Source: Pandoraea faecigallinarum
Lineage (GTDB): Bacteria; Pseudomonadota; Gammaproteobacteria; Burkholderiales; Burkholderiaceae
Reading direction: 5' to 3'
NCBI RefSeq assembly: GCF_001029105.3
Contig: NZ_CP011807.3
Location: 62,001 to 126,000, forward strand
DNA length: 64,000 nucleotides
The translations under genes and the position numbers were made by a program. Under the pieces are notes generated by a model. That model worked only from the letters and a program-made list of their open reading frames with translations. It ran no database searches and was not told where the DNA came from. Shown piece by piece: positions 25,326 to 34,625 of the stretch; the first letter of the stretch is position 1, and every line of letters starts with the position of its first letter.

Positions 25326-25363
25326 AAAGCGCCGGCCCCGTGTCTTCGCGGGCCCGGCGCTTT
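25326..25363. terminator. Bidirectional terminator
   Basis: AAAGCGCCGG and CCGGCGCTTT arms (extended by further GC pairing) around an 18-nt middle, between the convergent small gene and the EAL gene. A-rich and T-rich ends allow use on both strands. Confidence 0.75.
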
Positions 25364-25425
25364 CGTTATGCCTGCCTGATCTTCATGCTCGTCTTTATGC
25401 GCTTCGCTCCTTCCGCCTGAACCGT

Positions 25426-27036
25426 CTAGCCCGCCTTGCGCGGCGTGAGGGGAGCGGGCGTCGCTGACGCAGTTGTCGTCTTTACCGCCGTCAACCCTGT
25501 ACCTGCGTGGGCGATGGCGTATTGCACCAGTTCGTCGAATGCGATCGGGCGCGCAAACAGATAGCCCTGTGCATACGTGACGTTACGCCCGCGCAGGTAA
25601 TTCGCCTGCATCTCGTTCTCGACCCCTTCCGCCACGATGGTCATGTCCAGCCGCTCGGCCAGGTGAATGATGGAATCGCAGATGTTGCGCGTGACCACGT
25701 CCTCTTCCGTCACCGGCAGGAATTCCTTGTCGATCTTCAGATAATTGAAGTCGTAGCGCTTGAGATAGCCGATGGAATTGTTTTCGGCGCCGAAGTCGTC
25801 CAGCGCTGTCTCGATGCCGCGCCGCTGCAATTCGGCCATCACGTTGCGCGCGGCCGCCGTATCGCGGATCACGTACCGTTCGGTGATCTCCGCGACCATC
25901 GGATAGGTGTGATTGAGCGACCCGTAGTAACGCTCGATGTCGTGCAGGATCGTCGTGTCGCGCAAATGCCGTTCGGCGAGATTGATGCCGATATGAAAGC
26001 CCTGCGGCAACGCGCCCTTCGCCACATCGTTACGGATCTGACGCAGCAATGCGCGCGTGAGATCGATGATGAGGCCGTTGTCTTCGGCAATGGGAATGAA
26101 GGCGTCGGGCCGCACCAGACCGGCCACCGGGTGATGCCAGCGCATCAGTGCCTCGGCGCCCGCGCAACGTCCGGTCGCCAGTTCCATGACCGGCTGGTAA
26201 TACACCTTGAATTCGTTGCGCTTGATGCCGTGTGCGATCTGGCGCTTCATGAACTGCGCGGGGCCGAGATGGCGGAACGTCAGCACCGCAAGCAGGAATG
26301 CCACGATGCCGCCGAACGCCAGAAAGATCGGCGCCTGCTGCGTGGCGAGCGACTGCATCAGCGAAGGACTGCCGGCGAGCGACGTCGTGAAATGCTCGGA
26401 GGTGAGCGATACCTGCGCGCCCCGGGTCGCAATGCCCGCCGACTCCAGTCGCGGGCCTTCCGACGTGAGCGCGACGTTGCCCACGGTCATCGCCGTCCAG
26501 GCCAGATCGCTGTTCTTCACGCTGTGCAGCGTTTCGGTGAGATAGATGCCGTCGACGAAGCCGAGCACGCCGTCGGTGGCGGAGGTCGGCACGTAAAGTG
26601 CGAGCGCCGGCATATCCCGCACGTAGGGCGTGCCGCTCACCAGCAGCGTGTGCGTGCCGGTAAGCATGGGCACGAGATCGGCGGGCAGCGGCATGTTCAG
26701 CGCGGCGTTGGAGCGAATGACCGACGAACAGTAAAGCTGCCCGCGCGAGACGAGCCAGATGGAACGGAAGTACGGGCTCAGGGTGCCGGCGGCCTGAAGC
26801 GACGTGCTGACCTCGCTGCACGACCGGCCGACCCATGGGGTCGCGCCACGCAAGGTGTTTTCGGCCTGCGAGACGATGCGTTCGATGGCGTCGCGCTGGC
26901 GCTCGGCCTCCTCATGCAGGATCGACTGCGACATGTGATAAATGCGCAGCCAGCCCAGAAAGAGGACGACAGCGAGCGTGACCGCCACGACAAGTCCGGT
27001 CACCAGCCACTGCACGACTCTGGAGTGTTGAATCAT
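25426..27036 (-). CDS. CSS-motif EAL-domain c-di-GMP phosphodiesterase
   Basis: Inner-membrane enzyme expected to hydrolyse c-di-GMP to pGpG. 536 residues: membrane segment at about 9-31, periplasmic CSSP domain with the Cys103-Ser-Ser motif and a second Cys at 73, membrane segment at about 236-256, then an EAL domain to about 515. Catalytic residues are present: E295-A-L, N352, E383, D413-D414, K434, E470 and the later QGY. The loop after DDFG reads AENNS instead of the common TGYSS. In enterobacterial Pdc enzymes the periplasmic cysteines form a disulphide that restrains activity, so envelope redox state may control this one. Start ATG 27036 places the first helix at the N-terminus; a longer frame begins at 27105. 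The divergent fsr-type gene shares its upstream region. Confidence 0.88.
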   Translation of the reverse strand: MIQHSRVVQWLVTGLVVAVTLAVVLFLGWLRIYHMSQSILHEEAERQRDAIERIVSQAENTLRGATPWVGRSCSEVSTSLQAAGTLSPYFRSIWLVSRGQLYCSSVIRSNAALNMPLPADLVPMLTGTHTLLVSGTPYVRDMPALALYVPTSATDGVLGFVDGIYLTETLHSVKNSDLAWTAMTVGNVALTSEGPRLESAGIATRGAQVSLTSEHFTTSLAGSPSLMQSLATQQAPIFLAFGGIVAFLLAVLTFRHLGPAQFMKRQIAHGIKRNEFKVYYQPVMELATGRCAGAEALMRWHHPVAGLVRPDAFIPIAEDNGLIIDLTRALLRQIRNDVAKGALPQGFHIGINLAERHLRDTTILHDIERYYGSLNHTYPMVAEITERYVIRDTAAARNVMAELQRRGIETALDDFGAENNSIGYLKRYDFNYLKIDKEFLPVTEEDVVTRNICDSIIHLAERLDMTIVAEGVENEMQANYLRGRNVTYAQGYLFARPIAFDELVQYAIAHAGTGLTAVKTTTASATPAPLTPRKAG

Positions 27037-27326
27037 GTTTGCTGCCAACCAAGGAAAGCGGAGGGCCCAACGTGGACTGCGGTGCTGCACGGCACAACTC
27101 GTCAACTGACTCTACACGAATCCCCGACGGTGTCCGACCCCCGATAAACCCGCACAACGCCCGGCAGGCGTGCGCGAGACGGCCTTGCGGCGGTCTTACG
27201 TCATCTCGCAATGGGGCGTTGGGACCGTATTCAGCGTGGTACTCCGATGGCGTAATCGCGACAAAACTTGGCGTAACGGCGATTTACGCATGCTCTACAC
27301 TTCACTCATTAACTTTCCGGCAGAAA

Positions 27327-27342
27327 TTGGGACTAATCCCAA
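27327..27342. promoter_or_regulatory. TTGGGA-N4-TCCCAA palindrome
   Basis: Perfect 6-bp inverted repeat, extended by AA/TT one base further out, 86-101 bp before the MFS start in the 391-bp divergent region 27037-27427. Possible operator; nothing else recognisable is in that gap. Confidence 0.4.
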
Positions 27343-27427
27343 CTTTCGTGCATAGGTGTGCCAATCGGCACGAAACCGGCGGAAAGCACACGTTTTCTCA
27401 AGCCTTTGACGTCATTTCACCCATCCC

Positions 27428-28663
27428 ATGTCGAGTCAACCTGCAACGTCCCTCTCCGGCGCCAGCTCGCCGGCGGCGCAGGGCGCGGCGTTCCGCGTGC
27501 TGTCTGCCATCAGCTTTTCCCATTTGCTCAACGACATGATTCAGTCGTTGATCCTGGCCATCTACCCGCTGCTCAAGTCCGGTTTCAATCTGAGTTTCGG
27601 TCAGGTCGGTCTGATTACGCTCACGTACCAGATCACGGCATCGCTGCTGCAACCGGTCGTCGGGCTCTACACCGATAAGCATCCCAAGCCCTATTCGCTG
27701 CCGGTCGGCATGGGCTTTACGCTCGTGGGGCTGCTGCTGCTGGCGGTGGCGCCGAACTTCGGCATGCTGCTCGTCGCGGCCGCGCTCGTGGGCATGGGCT
27801 CGTCGGTATTCCATCCGGAATCGTCGCGCGTGGCGCGTATGGCCTCGGGCGGACGCCACGGCATGGCGCAGTCGTTCTTCCAGGTCGGCGGCAACGTCGG
27901 GTCGTCGCTCGGTCCCTTGCTTGCGGCGCTGATTATCGTGCCGAACGGCCGTGGCAGCGTGGCGTGGTTCTCGGTGGCGGCGCTCGTCGCGATTTTCGTG
28001 CTGTACCACGTGAGCCGGTGGTACGCCGTGCAACGTGCGGCGAGCAAGGGCAAGCCGGCGGCGCGCCGGGGCGGTGCTCACCAACTGTCGCAAGGCAAGG
28101 TGCTGTTCGCCATCGGCATTCTGCTGGTGCTGATTTTCTCGAAGTACTTCTATCTCGCGAGCATCAGCAGCTATTTCACGTTCTATCTGATCAGCAAGTT
28201 CCACGTGTCGGTGCAAAGCGCACAGGTGCATCTGTTCGTCTTCCTGTTCGCCGTGGCGGCAGGCACGATGATCGGCGGTCCGCTGGGCGACAAAATCGGC
28301 CGCAAATACGTGATCTGGGGGTCGATCCTCGGTGCTGCGCCGTTCACGCTGATGCTGCCATACGCCAGCCTGTTCTGGACCGGCATTCTGACGGTGCTGA
28401 TCGGTCTGATTCTCGCGTCGGCGTTCTCGGCGATTCTGGTCTATGCGCAGGAACTGATGCCGGGCAAGGTTGGCACGGTATCGGGGCTGTTTTTCGGTTT
28501 CGCATTCGGCATGGGCGGCGTGGGCGCTGCCGTGCTGGGCCAGTTGGCCGACTCGACGAGCATCGACTTCGTCTATCACGTGTGCGCCTTCCTGCCGTTG
28601 CTCGGAATCGTGACGATCCTGCTGCCGGACGTCGAAGGGCACAAGAAGACGGCCGCCGCCTGA
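27428..28663 (+). CDS. fsr: Fosmidomycin-resistance-type MFS transporter
   Basis: Inner-membrane exporter of the Fsr branch of MFS, which confers fosmidomycin resistance in E. coli. 411 residues. The first helix region SFSHLLNDMIQSLILAIYPLLKSGFNLSFGQVGLI and GMGSSVFHPESSRVARMASGGRHGMAQSFFQVGGNVGSSLGP are characteristic. Monocistronic, closed by a perfect palindromic terminator. Natural substrate unknown; the gene symbol reflects homology only. Confidence 0.88.
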   Translation: MSSQPATSLSGASSPAAQGAAFRVLSAISFSHLLNDMIQSLILAIYPLLKSGFNLSFGQVGLITLTYQITASLLQPVVGLYTDKHPKPYSLPVGMGFTLVGLLLLAVAPNFGMLLVAAALVGMGSSVFHPESSRVARMASGGRHGMAQSFFQVGGNVGSSLGPLLAALIIVPNGRGSVAWFSVAALVAIFVLYHVSRWYAVQRAASKGKPAARRGGAHQLSQGKVLFAIGILLVLIFSKYFYLASISSYFTFYLISKFHVSVQSAQVHLFVFLFAVAAGTMIGGPLGDKIGRKYVIWGSILGAAPFTLMLPYASLFWTGILTVLIGLILASAFSAILVYAQELMPGKVGTVSGLFFGFAFGMGGVGAAVLGQLADSTSIDFVYHVCAFLPLLGIVTILLPDVEGHKKTAAA

Positions 28664-28694
28664 GGTCGCTGCGTCCAAGCGCGTTCGCGTCAAG

Positions 28695-28732
28695 AAAATC
28701 GCCGGTTCCGGGATCCCGGAACCGGCGATTTT
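28695..28732. terminator. Perfect palindromic bidirectional terminator
   Basis: A 38-bp perfect palindrome centred on GGATCC, with AAAATCGCCGG at one end and its complement CCGGCGATTTT at the other, between the convergent fsr and surface-antigen-like genes. Confidence 0.9.
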
Positions 28733-28811
28733 TCGTCGGGCGATGCGCTCGACGCGGACAACACCGGCCACGCAATCGAACCGGGCATTGTGGCGTATCG
28801 ACGCCGGCGAA

Positions 28812-29225
28812 TTACGGCGTGCCGCGCTTTTGCAACTGCCAGCGAGCGTTTTCGCTCGCCTTGCAGGCGGGCAGCTTCAGCGTGACTTCCTGACGCTTGG
28901 CGGTGAGCAGCACGACCAGATCGCGGCAGGTTTTCTCGCCGTCCTTGTGGGTGTTGGTCGGCGTGAGCTGGGCGGCGATGGCAACGGGATTGCCCGTGCC
29001 CTTGTTGGTCCACTCGGAGGATTCGTTGTCCTGCTTGTTGGACAGCGCCGCACCGGCGGCCTTGGCCAGCGACTCGTTGTCGGCCTTGCGCATATAGGCC
29101 AGCGGCGAATTGCTCATGAAGGAAAGATTCGACGCGGCAAACGCGGGCACAGCCACGCTGGCGCCGATGACGAGCGCCGTGCCGAGCACCAGCGAGCGGG
29201 CGCGAGAGGAGCGGATTAGCGACAT
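28812..29225 (-). CDS. Exported surface-antigen-like protein
   Basis: 137 residues with a Sec signal (RSLVLGTALVIGASVAVPAFA, cleavage about 30). The mature part has the pattern SxxWxNxxTG ... TPT ... GEKTCRDL ... ACKASENARWQLQ, which resembles the C-terminal domain of the RT0821/Lpp0805 surface proteins and 17-kDa antigens. Two cysteines, at about residues 100 and 121, are placed to form a disulphide. Unlike many relatives it has no lipobox and no glycine-zipper region. Function in the envelope is unknown. Confidence 0.65.
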   Translation of the reverse strand: MSLIRSSRARSLVLGTALVIGASVAVPAFAASNLSFMSNSPLAYMRKADNESLAKAAGAALSNKQDNESSEWTNKGTGNPVAIAAQLTPTNTHKDGEKTCRDLVVLLTAKRQEVTLKLPACKASENARWQLQKRGTP

Positions 29226-29400
29226 TCGGAGTCCTTGATATTGTCGACGGGGGACGAAGCCTGCGCGATGCCGTGCCGAACATCACGTCCGGTGGGCGGC
29301 GGCAGGGGGCACGACGATCATAAAAGAAACCGGCAACGGCGTCATCTCGGCGCCGTCTTGGCGCTGCCCCAGTGTTATCGCACCGGATCGGCGCCAGGCG

Positions 29401-30780
29401 TCACGGCCGTCTCGCGCCCGTGATGACGTCGGCAACATGCCCGAGCGCGGTTTTCAGCACGGCGTCGCTGTCCGGCGAGCCGAACGCGACACGGATCGCC
29501 GACGGCGCCGGCTCGCCGGGCGCGGCGAAGGCATCGACGGGCGTGACGGCGACGCCGCGCGCGTGCAACGCCGCGACGACGTCGTCGCAGCGCATAGGCG
29601 CGGGCACCGGGACCAGCCGGTGAAACGCCCCGGCATAGCCCGTCGACCCGCAGGCCGCCAGACATTGCATGGCGATGGCCTGACGTTGCGCTGCCAACGC
29701 GCGCTTGTGCAGGATCCACCGGTCGATTGTGCCGTCGCCCGGCCAGCGCGACGCCAGCTGTGCCATCAATGGTGCGGCACTCCATACGCTCGCGCGCATG
29801 GCGGCGTGCACGCGTGGCAGCCATGCGGGCGGTGCGACGAGATAGGCGATGCGAAGTCCCGGCGCCGCGGGCTTCGAGAGGCTGCATACCTCGAACGTGC
29901 GCTCGGGCGCGAGCAGGCGAAGCGGCGGCGGGGCGTCCGCGACGAGAAAGCCGTAAGCGCTGTCGTCGATGAGCAGCAGATCGTGACGGCGTGCCACGTC
30001 GACCAGCGCCATGCGTTGCGCCAGCGGCATGATGCATCCCAGCGGGTTATGCAGCGTCGGCATGGTGTAGACGGCGCGAATGCGGCCCCCATGGGCGCGT
30101 TCCGCGCCGGTCCGGCACAGCCTGTCCAGCGCCACCGGATCGAGCCCGCCCCCTGTCACCGGTACAGCGACGAGCGGCACGTCGCGCATGGCCGCCAGCG
30201 CCTTCCAGCCGGGATACGTCAACGCTTCGACGGCAACGGGCTCGCCGGCCCGGCACAGCGCCAGTTGCAGAACGTCGAGCGCATGCTGCCCGCCCGCACA
30301 CACCACCAGTGTGTCGGGCGAGACGCTCACCGCGTCGCGCCGCGAGAGCCATTGCGCCGCGGCGCGACGGTCGGACGAATGGCCGTCGTGCGGCGTATGG
30401 GCGAGCAACGCACTCAGGTCCCCGCCGGACGCCATCTCGCGCAACGCCTGCCGCAACACGTCGGTCTGCTCCGGCAGCACCGGATAGTTGAACGCCAGAT
30501 CGACGCCATCCAGCCTTGCGGGCGCCGGCGCCCACTGGGCAAACGCGGCGGCGGCCCCGACAGCGGGCGAACGCACGAACGTGCCGCGCCCTACTTCACC
30601 GATCGCCAGCCCGCGTCGCGCGAGTTCGGCGTACACGCGCGTGACGGTGGAGACCGCAAGCCCATGCCTCTCTGCATACTCGCGCTGCGGCGGCAAGCGA
30701 GTGCCCGAAACAAGATCGCCACAAGCCATTGCTTCGGCGAGGCGTTCGACATGTTGGAGGTAACGGGCGGGAGCGGCCAT
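29401..30780 (-). CDS. MocR-type regulator (GntR HTH fused to aminotransferase fold)
   Basis: 459 residues: GntR winged helix at about 1-75 (LPPQREYAERHGLAVSTVTRVYAELARRGLAIGEVGRGTFV), then a class I aminotransferase-like PLP-binding domain. The PLP lysine is in EVCSLSKPAAPGLRIAYL. Such proteins sense PLP or an amino compound and regulate adjacent genes. Divergent from an MFS transporter with a dyad between, so it probably controls export of an amine or amino acid. The ATG at 30780 lacks a clear ribosome-binding site. Confidence 0.88.
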   Translation of the reverse strand: MAAPARYLQHVERLAEAMACGDLVSGTRLPPQREYAERHGLAVSTVTRVYAELARRGLAIGEVGRGTFVRSPAVGAAAAFAQWAPAPARLDGVDLAFNYPVLPEQTDVLRQALREMASGGDLSALLAHTPHDGHSSDRRAAAQWLSRRDAVSVSPDTLVVCAGGQHALDVLQLALCRAGEPVAVEALTYPGWKALAAMRDVPLVAVPVTGGGLDPVALDRLCRTGAERAHGGRIRAVYTMPTLHNPLGCIMPLAQRMALVDVARRHDLLLIDDSAYGFLVADAPPPLRLLAPERTFEVCSLSKPAAPGLRIAYLVAPPAWLPRVHAAMRASVWSAAPLMAQLASRWPGDGTIDRWILHKRALAAQRQAIAMQCLAACGSTGYAGAFHRLVPVPAPMRCDDVVAALHARGVAVTPVDAFAAPGEPAPSAIRVAFGSPDSDAVLKTALGHVADVITGARRP

Positions 30781-30829
30781 GACACCGGAGGGAGAGGCGT
30801 GAGACGGAGAAGGGTCGATGCGGATTGTT

Positions 30830-30857
30830 ATCAGGACAATTCAATAATTGCACTGAT
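30830..30857. promoter_or_regulatory. Dyad operator between MocR and MFS genes
   Basis: ATCAG-N2-CAATT-N4-AATTG-N2-CTGAT, symmetrical at 10 of 12 positions per arm, 50 bp upstream of the MocR start and 72 bp before the MFS start. Likely binding site for the MocR protein. Confidence 0.6.
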
Positions 30858-30928
30858 TTTCCGGGCCGACAATACTGGCGACTGCGCTGAAGACCGTGTC
30901 GTCCCTCCCTTCCTCTCTTGACTGTCCT

Positions 30929-32161
30929 ATGTTCGCCTCGCACCGTCTGCCGTCGCGCCGGGCCATCCCCCTGCTCGCCGTCCAGCTGTTCCTCGTGACG
31001 TTTTCCGTCAACCTTCAGGCCCCGCTCGTCCCCCACTATGCAGCGGCGAGCGGCCATGGCACGGGTGCGCAGGCGCTGGCGTTCGCGTGCTACGTTGGTG
31101 CGCTCGTACCGGCGTTGCTGTTCCTCGCCGGATTGTCGGACCGCGTGGGCCGCCGCTTGCCGCTGGCCGTCGCCCTGTTGCTGGGGCTCGCCGGTACCTG
31201 GCTGACGTTGCGCTGGCCGACGCTCGTGGCGCTCGGCGGCGCCCGCGCGTGCTACGGATTGGCGACGGGGCTGGTGGCGGGCAGCGGCACCGCCTACATG
31301 ACGGAGTTATACGGCGAGCGCGAAGACGCCGCGACGCGTGGCGCGGCGCTGGTTGCTGCGGCCACGTCACTCGGTTTCGGCACGGGCGCGCTCGTCACCG
31401 GGCTGTGTCTGATCGCCGCGCCGTCGGTGCTGCCGCCGTTGAGCCTGTGGGCGTATCTGCCGTTCGCGCTGGTCGCTGCGCTGGCCGTGGCGGCGTTGCC
31501 CGCACCGGCGCGTCACCCGGACATGCCGTGGCTGCGTTGGCCGGTGCTCGCCCCCGGCACGGTTGCGCTGGGCGTGGCCATCCTGCTCGCGTGGGCGGCA
31601 GTGGGTGTGGTCATCGGCGTGGTGCCGTCGGCGCTGGCGGCGCACGGCCACGCCGCGTGGGCGGGATTTGCGACGTTCTTCGTCGTCTCGACAGGGTTGC
31701 TTTTCCAGCCCGCGGCGCGCCGCATGGCGCCTGTACGAGCCGTGCGTGCCGGTCTCGTGCTGGTGCCGCTCGGGTTCGCCGTGCTGGCGTTGGGGGTGGT
31801 GTACGTCAATCTGCCCGCGCTGCTCGCGGGGGCGGTTATCGCCAGTTCCGCGTGCTATGGCTTCACGTATCTGGGCGGGCTGGCTGCGGTCAATGCCGCT
31901 GTCGCGCCTGCATTGCGCGCCCGGGCGGCGGCGGGGTACTTCCTGTTTGCGTACTTCGGATTTTCCGTCCCGGTAGTCACGAGCGGCTGGCTGGCCGATC
32001 GCTTCGGTATGCCCGTTGCACTCGCGCTGTTCACCGCGGCGTTGATCGCGGGGAGTGCGGCGCTCGCACTGACGCTGCGCCGCAGATCCACCGAAGCGGC
32101 AACAACGGCAACCGCTACGCGTCCGGTTTGCGCCCCGGCTGCGCGCCGCTTGCGGGACTGA
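30929..32161 (+). CDS. MFS transporter
   Basis: 410 residues from ATG 30929, 12 helices, very Ala/Val/Leu-rich. Signature loop LAGLSDRVGRRLPLAVAL. An in-frame GTG at 30896 is an alternative start; neither has a convincing ribosome-binding site. Divergent from the MocR gene. The 3' end overlaps the convergent RpiR gene by 47 bp. Substrate unknown. Confidence 0.8.
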   Translation: MFASHRLPSRRAIPLLAVQLFLVTFSVNLQAPLVPHYAAASGHGTGAQALAFACYVGALVPALLFLAGLSDRVGRRLPLAVALLLGLAGTWLTLRWPTLVALGGARACYGLATGLVAGSGTAYMTELYGEREDAATRGAALVAAATSLGFGTGALVTGLCLIAAPSVLPPLSLWAYLPFALVAALAVAALPAPARHPDMPWLRWPVLAPGTVALGVAILLAWAAVGVVIGVVPSALAAHGHAAWAGFATFFVVSTGLLFQPAARRMAPVRAVRAGLVLVPLGFAVLALGVVYVNLPALLAGAVIASSACYGFTYLGGLAAVNAAVAPALRARAAAGYFLFAYFGFSVPVVTSGWLADRFGMPVALALFTAALIAGSAALALTLRRRSTEAATTATATRPVCAPAARRLRD

Positions 32162-33032
32162 CGTAGGCGCCCGTGCCATGCAACTGGTCTTCGGCCAGTT
32201 CCAGCGCGCGCACCGCACCGCGCCCCTTGCGGGCGAGCAGCATCTCCACGAGCGTTTCCACCACCGCAATGCCCGCCGTGATCGACGGGAAGAACGACGG
32301 ACTCTCGTGCGAGAACAGCACCGTCACGTCGGCGTCGAGCGCGAGCGGGGAGACGGTCGAGTCCGTGAGCGCGAGCACGCGGGCGCCGGCCGCACGGGCG
32401 GCGCGCGCCACGATCAGCGCTTCGTTCGAGTACGGCGCGAAGCTGACCACAACGACCACGTCGCGCGCCGAGAGCGCCCGCAATTCCATCTCCAGCGTGC
32501 CCGCTTCACCGCGAATCAAATGGACGGTGGGCCGGAACAGCCGATAGACGTACTGGAACGTGAACGCAATCGGGAAGCACGCACGAAAGCCCGCGACATG
32601 AACGGTGCCTGCATTGGCGAGCAGATCGACGGCCGCGCCGAGCGAGGCGTTGGCGCCGGCCTCCGTCAGGTCGAGGTTATTGTGCTGCACCCGGAACATC
32701 TCGGGCACCATGCGCGCGGCGTCGCCCTCGCGGATCACCTGCCGGGCACGGCTCGCGTAGGGTTGCGGGCCGAGACGAATCGACTCCAGAAACAGCTCGC
32801 GAAGCCCATGCCATCCGTCGAAGCCCAGATGCTGCGCGAGCCGCACGAAGGTGGCCGGTTGCACGCCGGCCTCGGCGGCAATCGCGCGCATGGAACTGAT
32901 CGGTACCCGTTGCGGATGATCGAGGAGAAAGCGCGCGCCCGCCTGGAATTGCGGACTGAGCTGAGGGTAACGCTCGCGCAGCAACGTGTTGAGTTGGTCG
33001 AGCGTTTGCGGCAGCGCTGTGGCTTGTGTCAT
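32115..33032 (-). CDS. MurR/RpiR-family regulator
   Basis: 305 residues: HTH_6 domain at about 10-90 (SSMRAIAAEAGVQPATFVRLAQHLGFDGWHGLRELFLES) and a SIS domain at about 125-265 (VHVAGFRACFPIAFTFQYVYRLF; DVVVVVSFAPYSNEALIVARAARAAGARVLALTDS). SIS domains usually bind a phosphosugar, but members of this branch also control amino-acid genes. It is divergent from the aminotransferase-BKACE operon, its likely target. The ATG at 33032 is preferred over 33098, which would add a Cys-rich non-family extension. Confidence 0.85.
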   Translation of the reverse strand: MTQATALPQTLDQLNTLLRERYPQLSPQFQAGARFLLDHPQRVPISSMRAIAAEAGVQPATFVRLAQHLGFDGWHGLRELFLESIRLGPQPYASRARQVIREGDAARMVPEMFRVQHNNLDLTEAGANASLGAAVDLLANAGTVHVAGFRACFPIAFTFQYVYRLFRPTVHLIRGEAGTLEMELRALSARDVVVVVSFAPYSNEALIVARAARAAGARVLALTDSTVSPLALDADVTVLFSHESPSFFPSITAGIAVVETLVEMLLARKGRGAVRALELAEDQLHGTGAYVSPASGAQPGRKPDA

Positions 33033-33150
33033 TGGGGGATGGCAACACGGCGACGAAAGAATGTAACGATTGTTGCATGAAATGCCGCCACCACGCACGC
33101 GCTTTCCCTTGGGGCCGTGCTCTGCGATGAAACCGCGAGGGCGGCAATGG

Positions 33151-33195
33151 TGTTGCGCGAAGTGTTGCGCTCACAAAGCGACTGAAACATATGTT
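33151..33195. promoter_or_regulatory. Candidate RpiR operator region
   Basis: TGTTGCGC occurs twice 12 bp apart (33151-33158, 33163-33170), and AACATATGTT (33186-33195) is a perfect palindrome containing a related ATGTTGC end. All lie in the 249-bp divergent region before the aminotransferase gene. Which element matters cannot be told from one sequence. Confidence 0.4.
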
Positions 33196-33281
33196 GCAAA
33201 CAGAGGGCGATACGCCTACACTGAGCAGCATCGCGACACCCCATTACCGTCTCGCAGCATCTTTTCGTCAGAGGTTCAGGC

Positions 33282-34625
33282 ATGACTCATGTGTTTCACC
33301 GCAATCCGCGCCAGACGTTGCCCACCGCAGTCGGCGGCCAGGGAATCGAGTTGATCGACAGCAACGGCAAGCGTTATCTCGACGCGTGCGGCGGGGCGGC
33401 CGTCTCCTGCCTGGGTCACGGGCATCCGCGCGTGATCGAAGCGATGCAGCGACAGGCCGCGCAATTGGCCTACGCGCATACGTCGTTCTTCACAACGGAC
33501 GTTGCCGAGCAACTGGCCGATACGCTCGCGGCGAGTGCCCCCGGCGATCTGAAGCATGTGTACTTCGTGAGCGGCGGCTCCGAGGGCGTGGAGGCGGCGC
33601 TCAAGCTGGCACGTCAGTACTTCGTCGAAATCGGCCAGCCGCAGCGTCAGTACTTCATCGCGCGCCGTCAGAGCTATCACGGCAACACGCTCGGGGCGCT
33701 GGCCATCGGTGGCAATGCCTGGCGACGCGAACCGTTCCTGCCGTTGCTGGTGCCGGCGCATCACGTCTCGCCGTGCTTCGCGTACCGCGAACGGCTCGAT
33801 GGCGAGAGCGACGCGGCGTACGTGCAGCGACTGGCGGACGAACTCGAAGCGAAGATCCTCGAACTCGGCGGCGACAAGGTGATCGCGTTCGTCGCGGAGA
33901 CCGTGGTCGGCGCGACCGCGGGCGCGGTGCCTCCGGTGGGCGACTACTTCAAGCGCATTCGCGCCGTGTGCGACAAGTACGGCGTGCTGTTGCTGCTCGA
34001 TGAAGTCATGTCCGGCATGGGCCGCACCGGTTATCTGTTCGCGTGCGAGGAAGACGATGTGACGCCGGACATCCTCGTCATCGCCAAGGGGCTTGGGGCG
34101 GGGTATCAACCCATCGGTGCGATGCTTTGCTCGGACAAGATCTTCGACGCCGTGGTCGGCGGCTCGGGATTCTTCCAGCACGGGCATACCTATTTGGGCC
34201 ACGCGATGGCGTGCGCGGCGGCGCTGGCCGTGCAGCGCACGATCGCCGAAGAGGGCTTGCTCGAGAATGTGAAGGCGCGCGGCGAGCAACTCCGTGCGCG
34301 CCTGCGCGAGGTCTTCGCCGATCACCCGAACGTGGGAGACGTGCGCGGGCGCGGGCTGTTCGTCGGCGTGGAGTTCGTCGCCGACCGGGCCACCAGACGG
34401 ACGCTGCCGGCGCAGGACAGGACACACGCCCGTTTGAAGGCCGCTGCCAAGGAACGCGGCCTGCTGATCTACCCGATGGGCGGCACGGTCGACGGCGTGC
34501 ATGGCGATCACGCCCTGATTGCGCCCCCGTTCATCTGCCAGCCGGAAGACATCGATCGCATCGTCGAGCGTCTCGCGCTGTCGGTTGCCGACGTGACCGG
34601 CGTGAAGGCCGGGGGCCTGGCATGA
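33282..34625 (+). CDS. Class III PLP-dependent aminotransferase
   Basis: 447 residues, class III (omega-amino acid) aminotransferase. Asp240-Glu241 binds the PLP ring and Lys269 (LVIAKGLGAGYQP) is the Schiff-base lysine; SGGSEGVEAALKLAR (97-111) and SYHGNTLGAL are phosphate-binding and family blocks. It probably moves the amino group of a beta- or omega-amino acid to pyruvate or 2-oxoglutarate. Its stop overlaps the start of a beta-keto acid cleavage enzyme, which suggests the keto acid formed is the next enzyme's substrate. Specificity cannot be fixed from sequence. Confidence 0.88.
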   Translation: MTHVFHRNPRQTLPTAVGGQGIELIDSNGKRYLDACGGAAVSCLGHGHPRVIEAMQRQAAQLAYAHTSFFTTDVAEQLADTLAASAPGDLKHVYFVSGGSEGVEAALKLARQYFVEIGQPQRQYFIARRQSYHGNTLGALAIGGNAWRREPFLPLLVPAHHVSPCFAYRERLDGESDAAYVQRLADELEAKILELGGDKVIAFVAETVVGATAGAVPPVGDYFKRIRAVCDKYGVLLLLDEVMSGMGRTGYLFACEEDDVTPDILVIAKGLGAGYQPIGAMLCSDKIFDAVVGGSGFFQHGHTYLGHAMACAAALAVQRTIAEEGLLENVKARGEQLRARLREVFADHPNVGDVRGRGLFVGVEFVADRATRRTLPAQDRTHARLKAAAKERGLLIYPMGGTVDGVHGDHALIAPPFICQPEDIDRIVERLALSVADVTGVKAGGLA

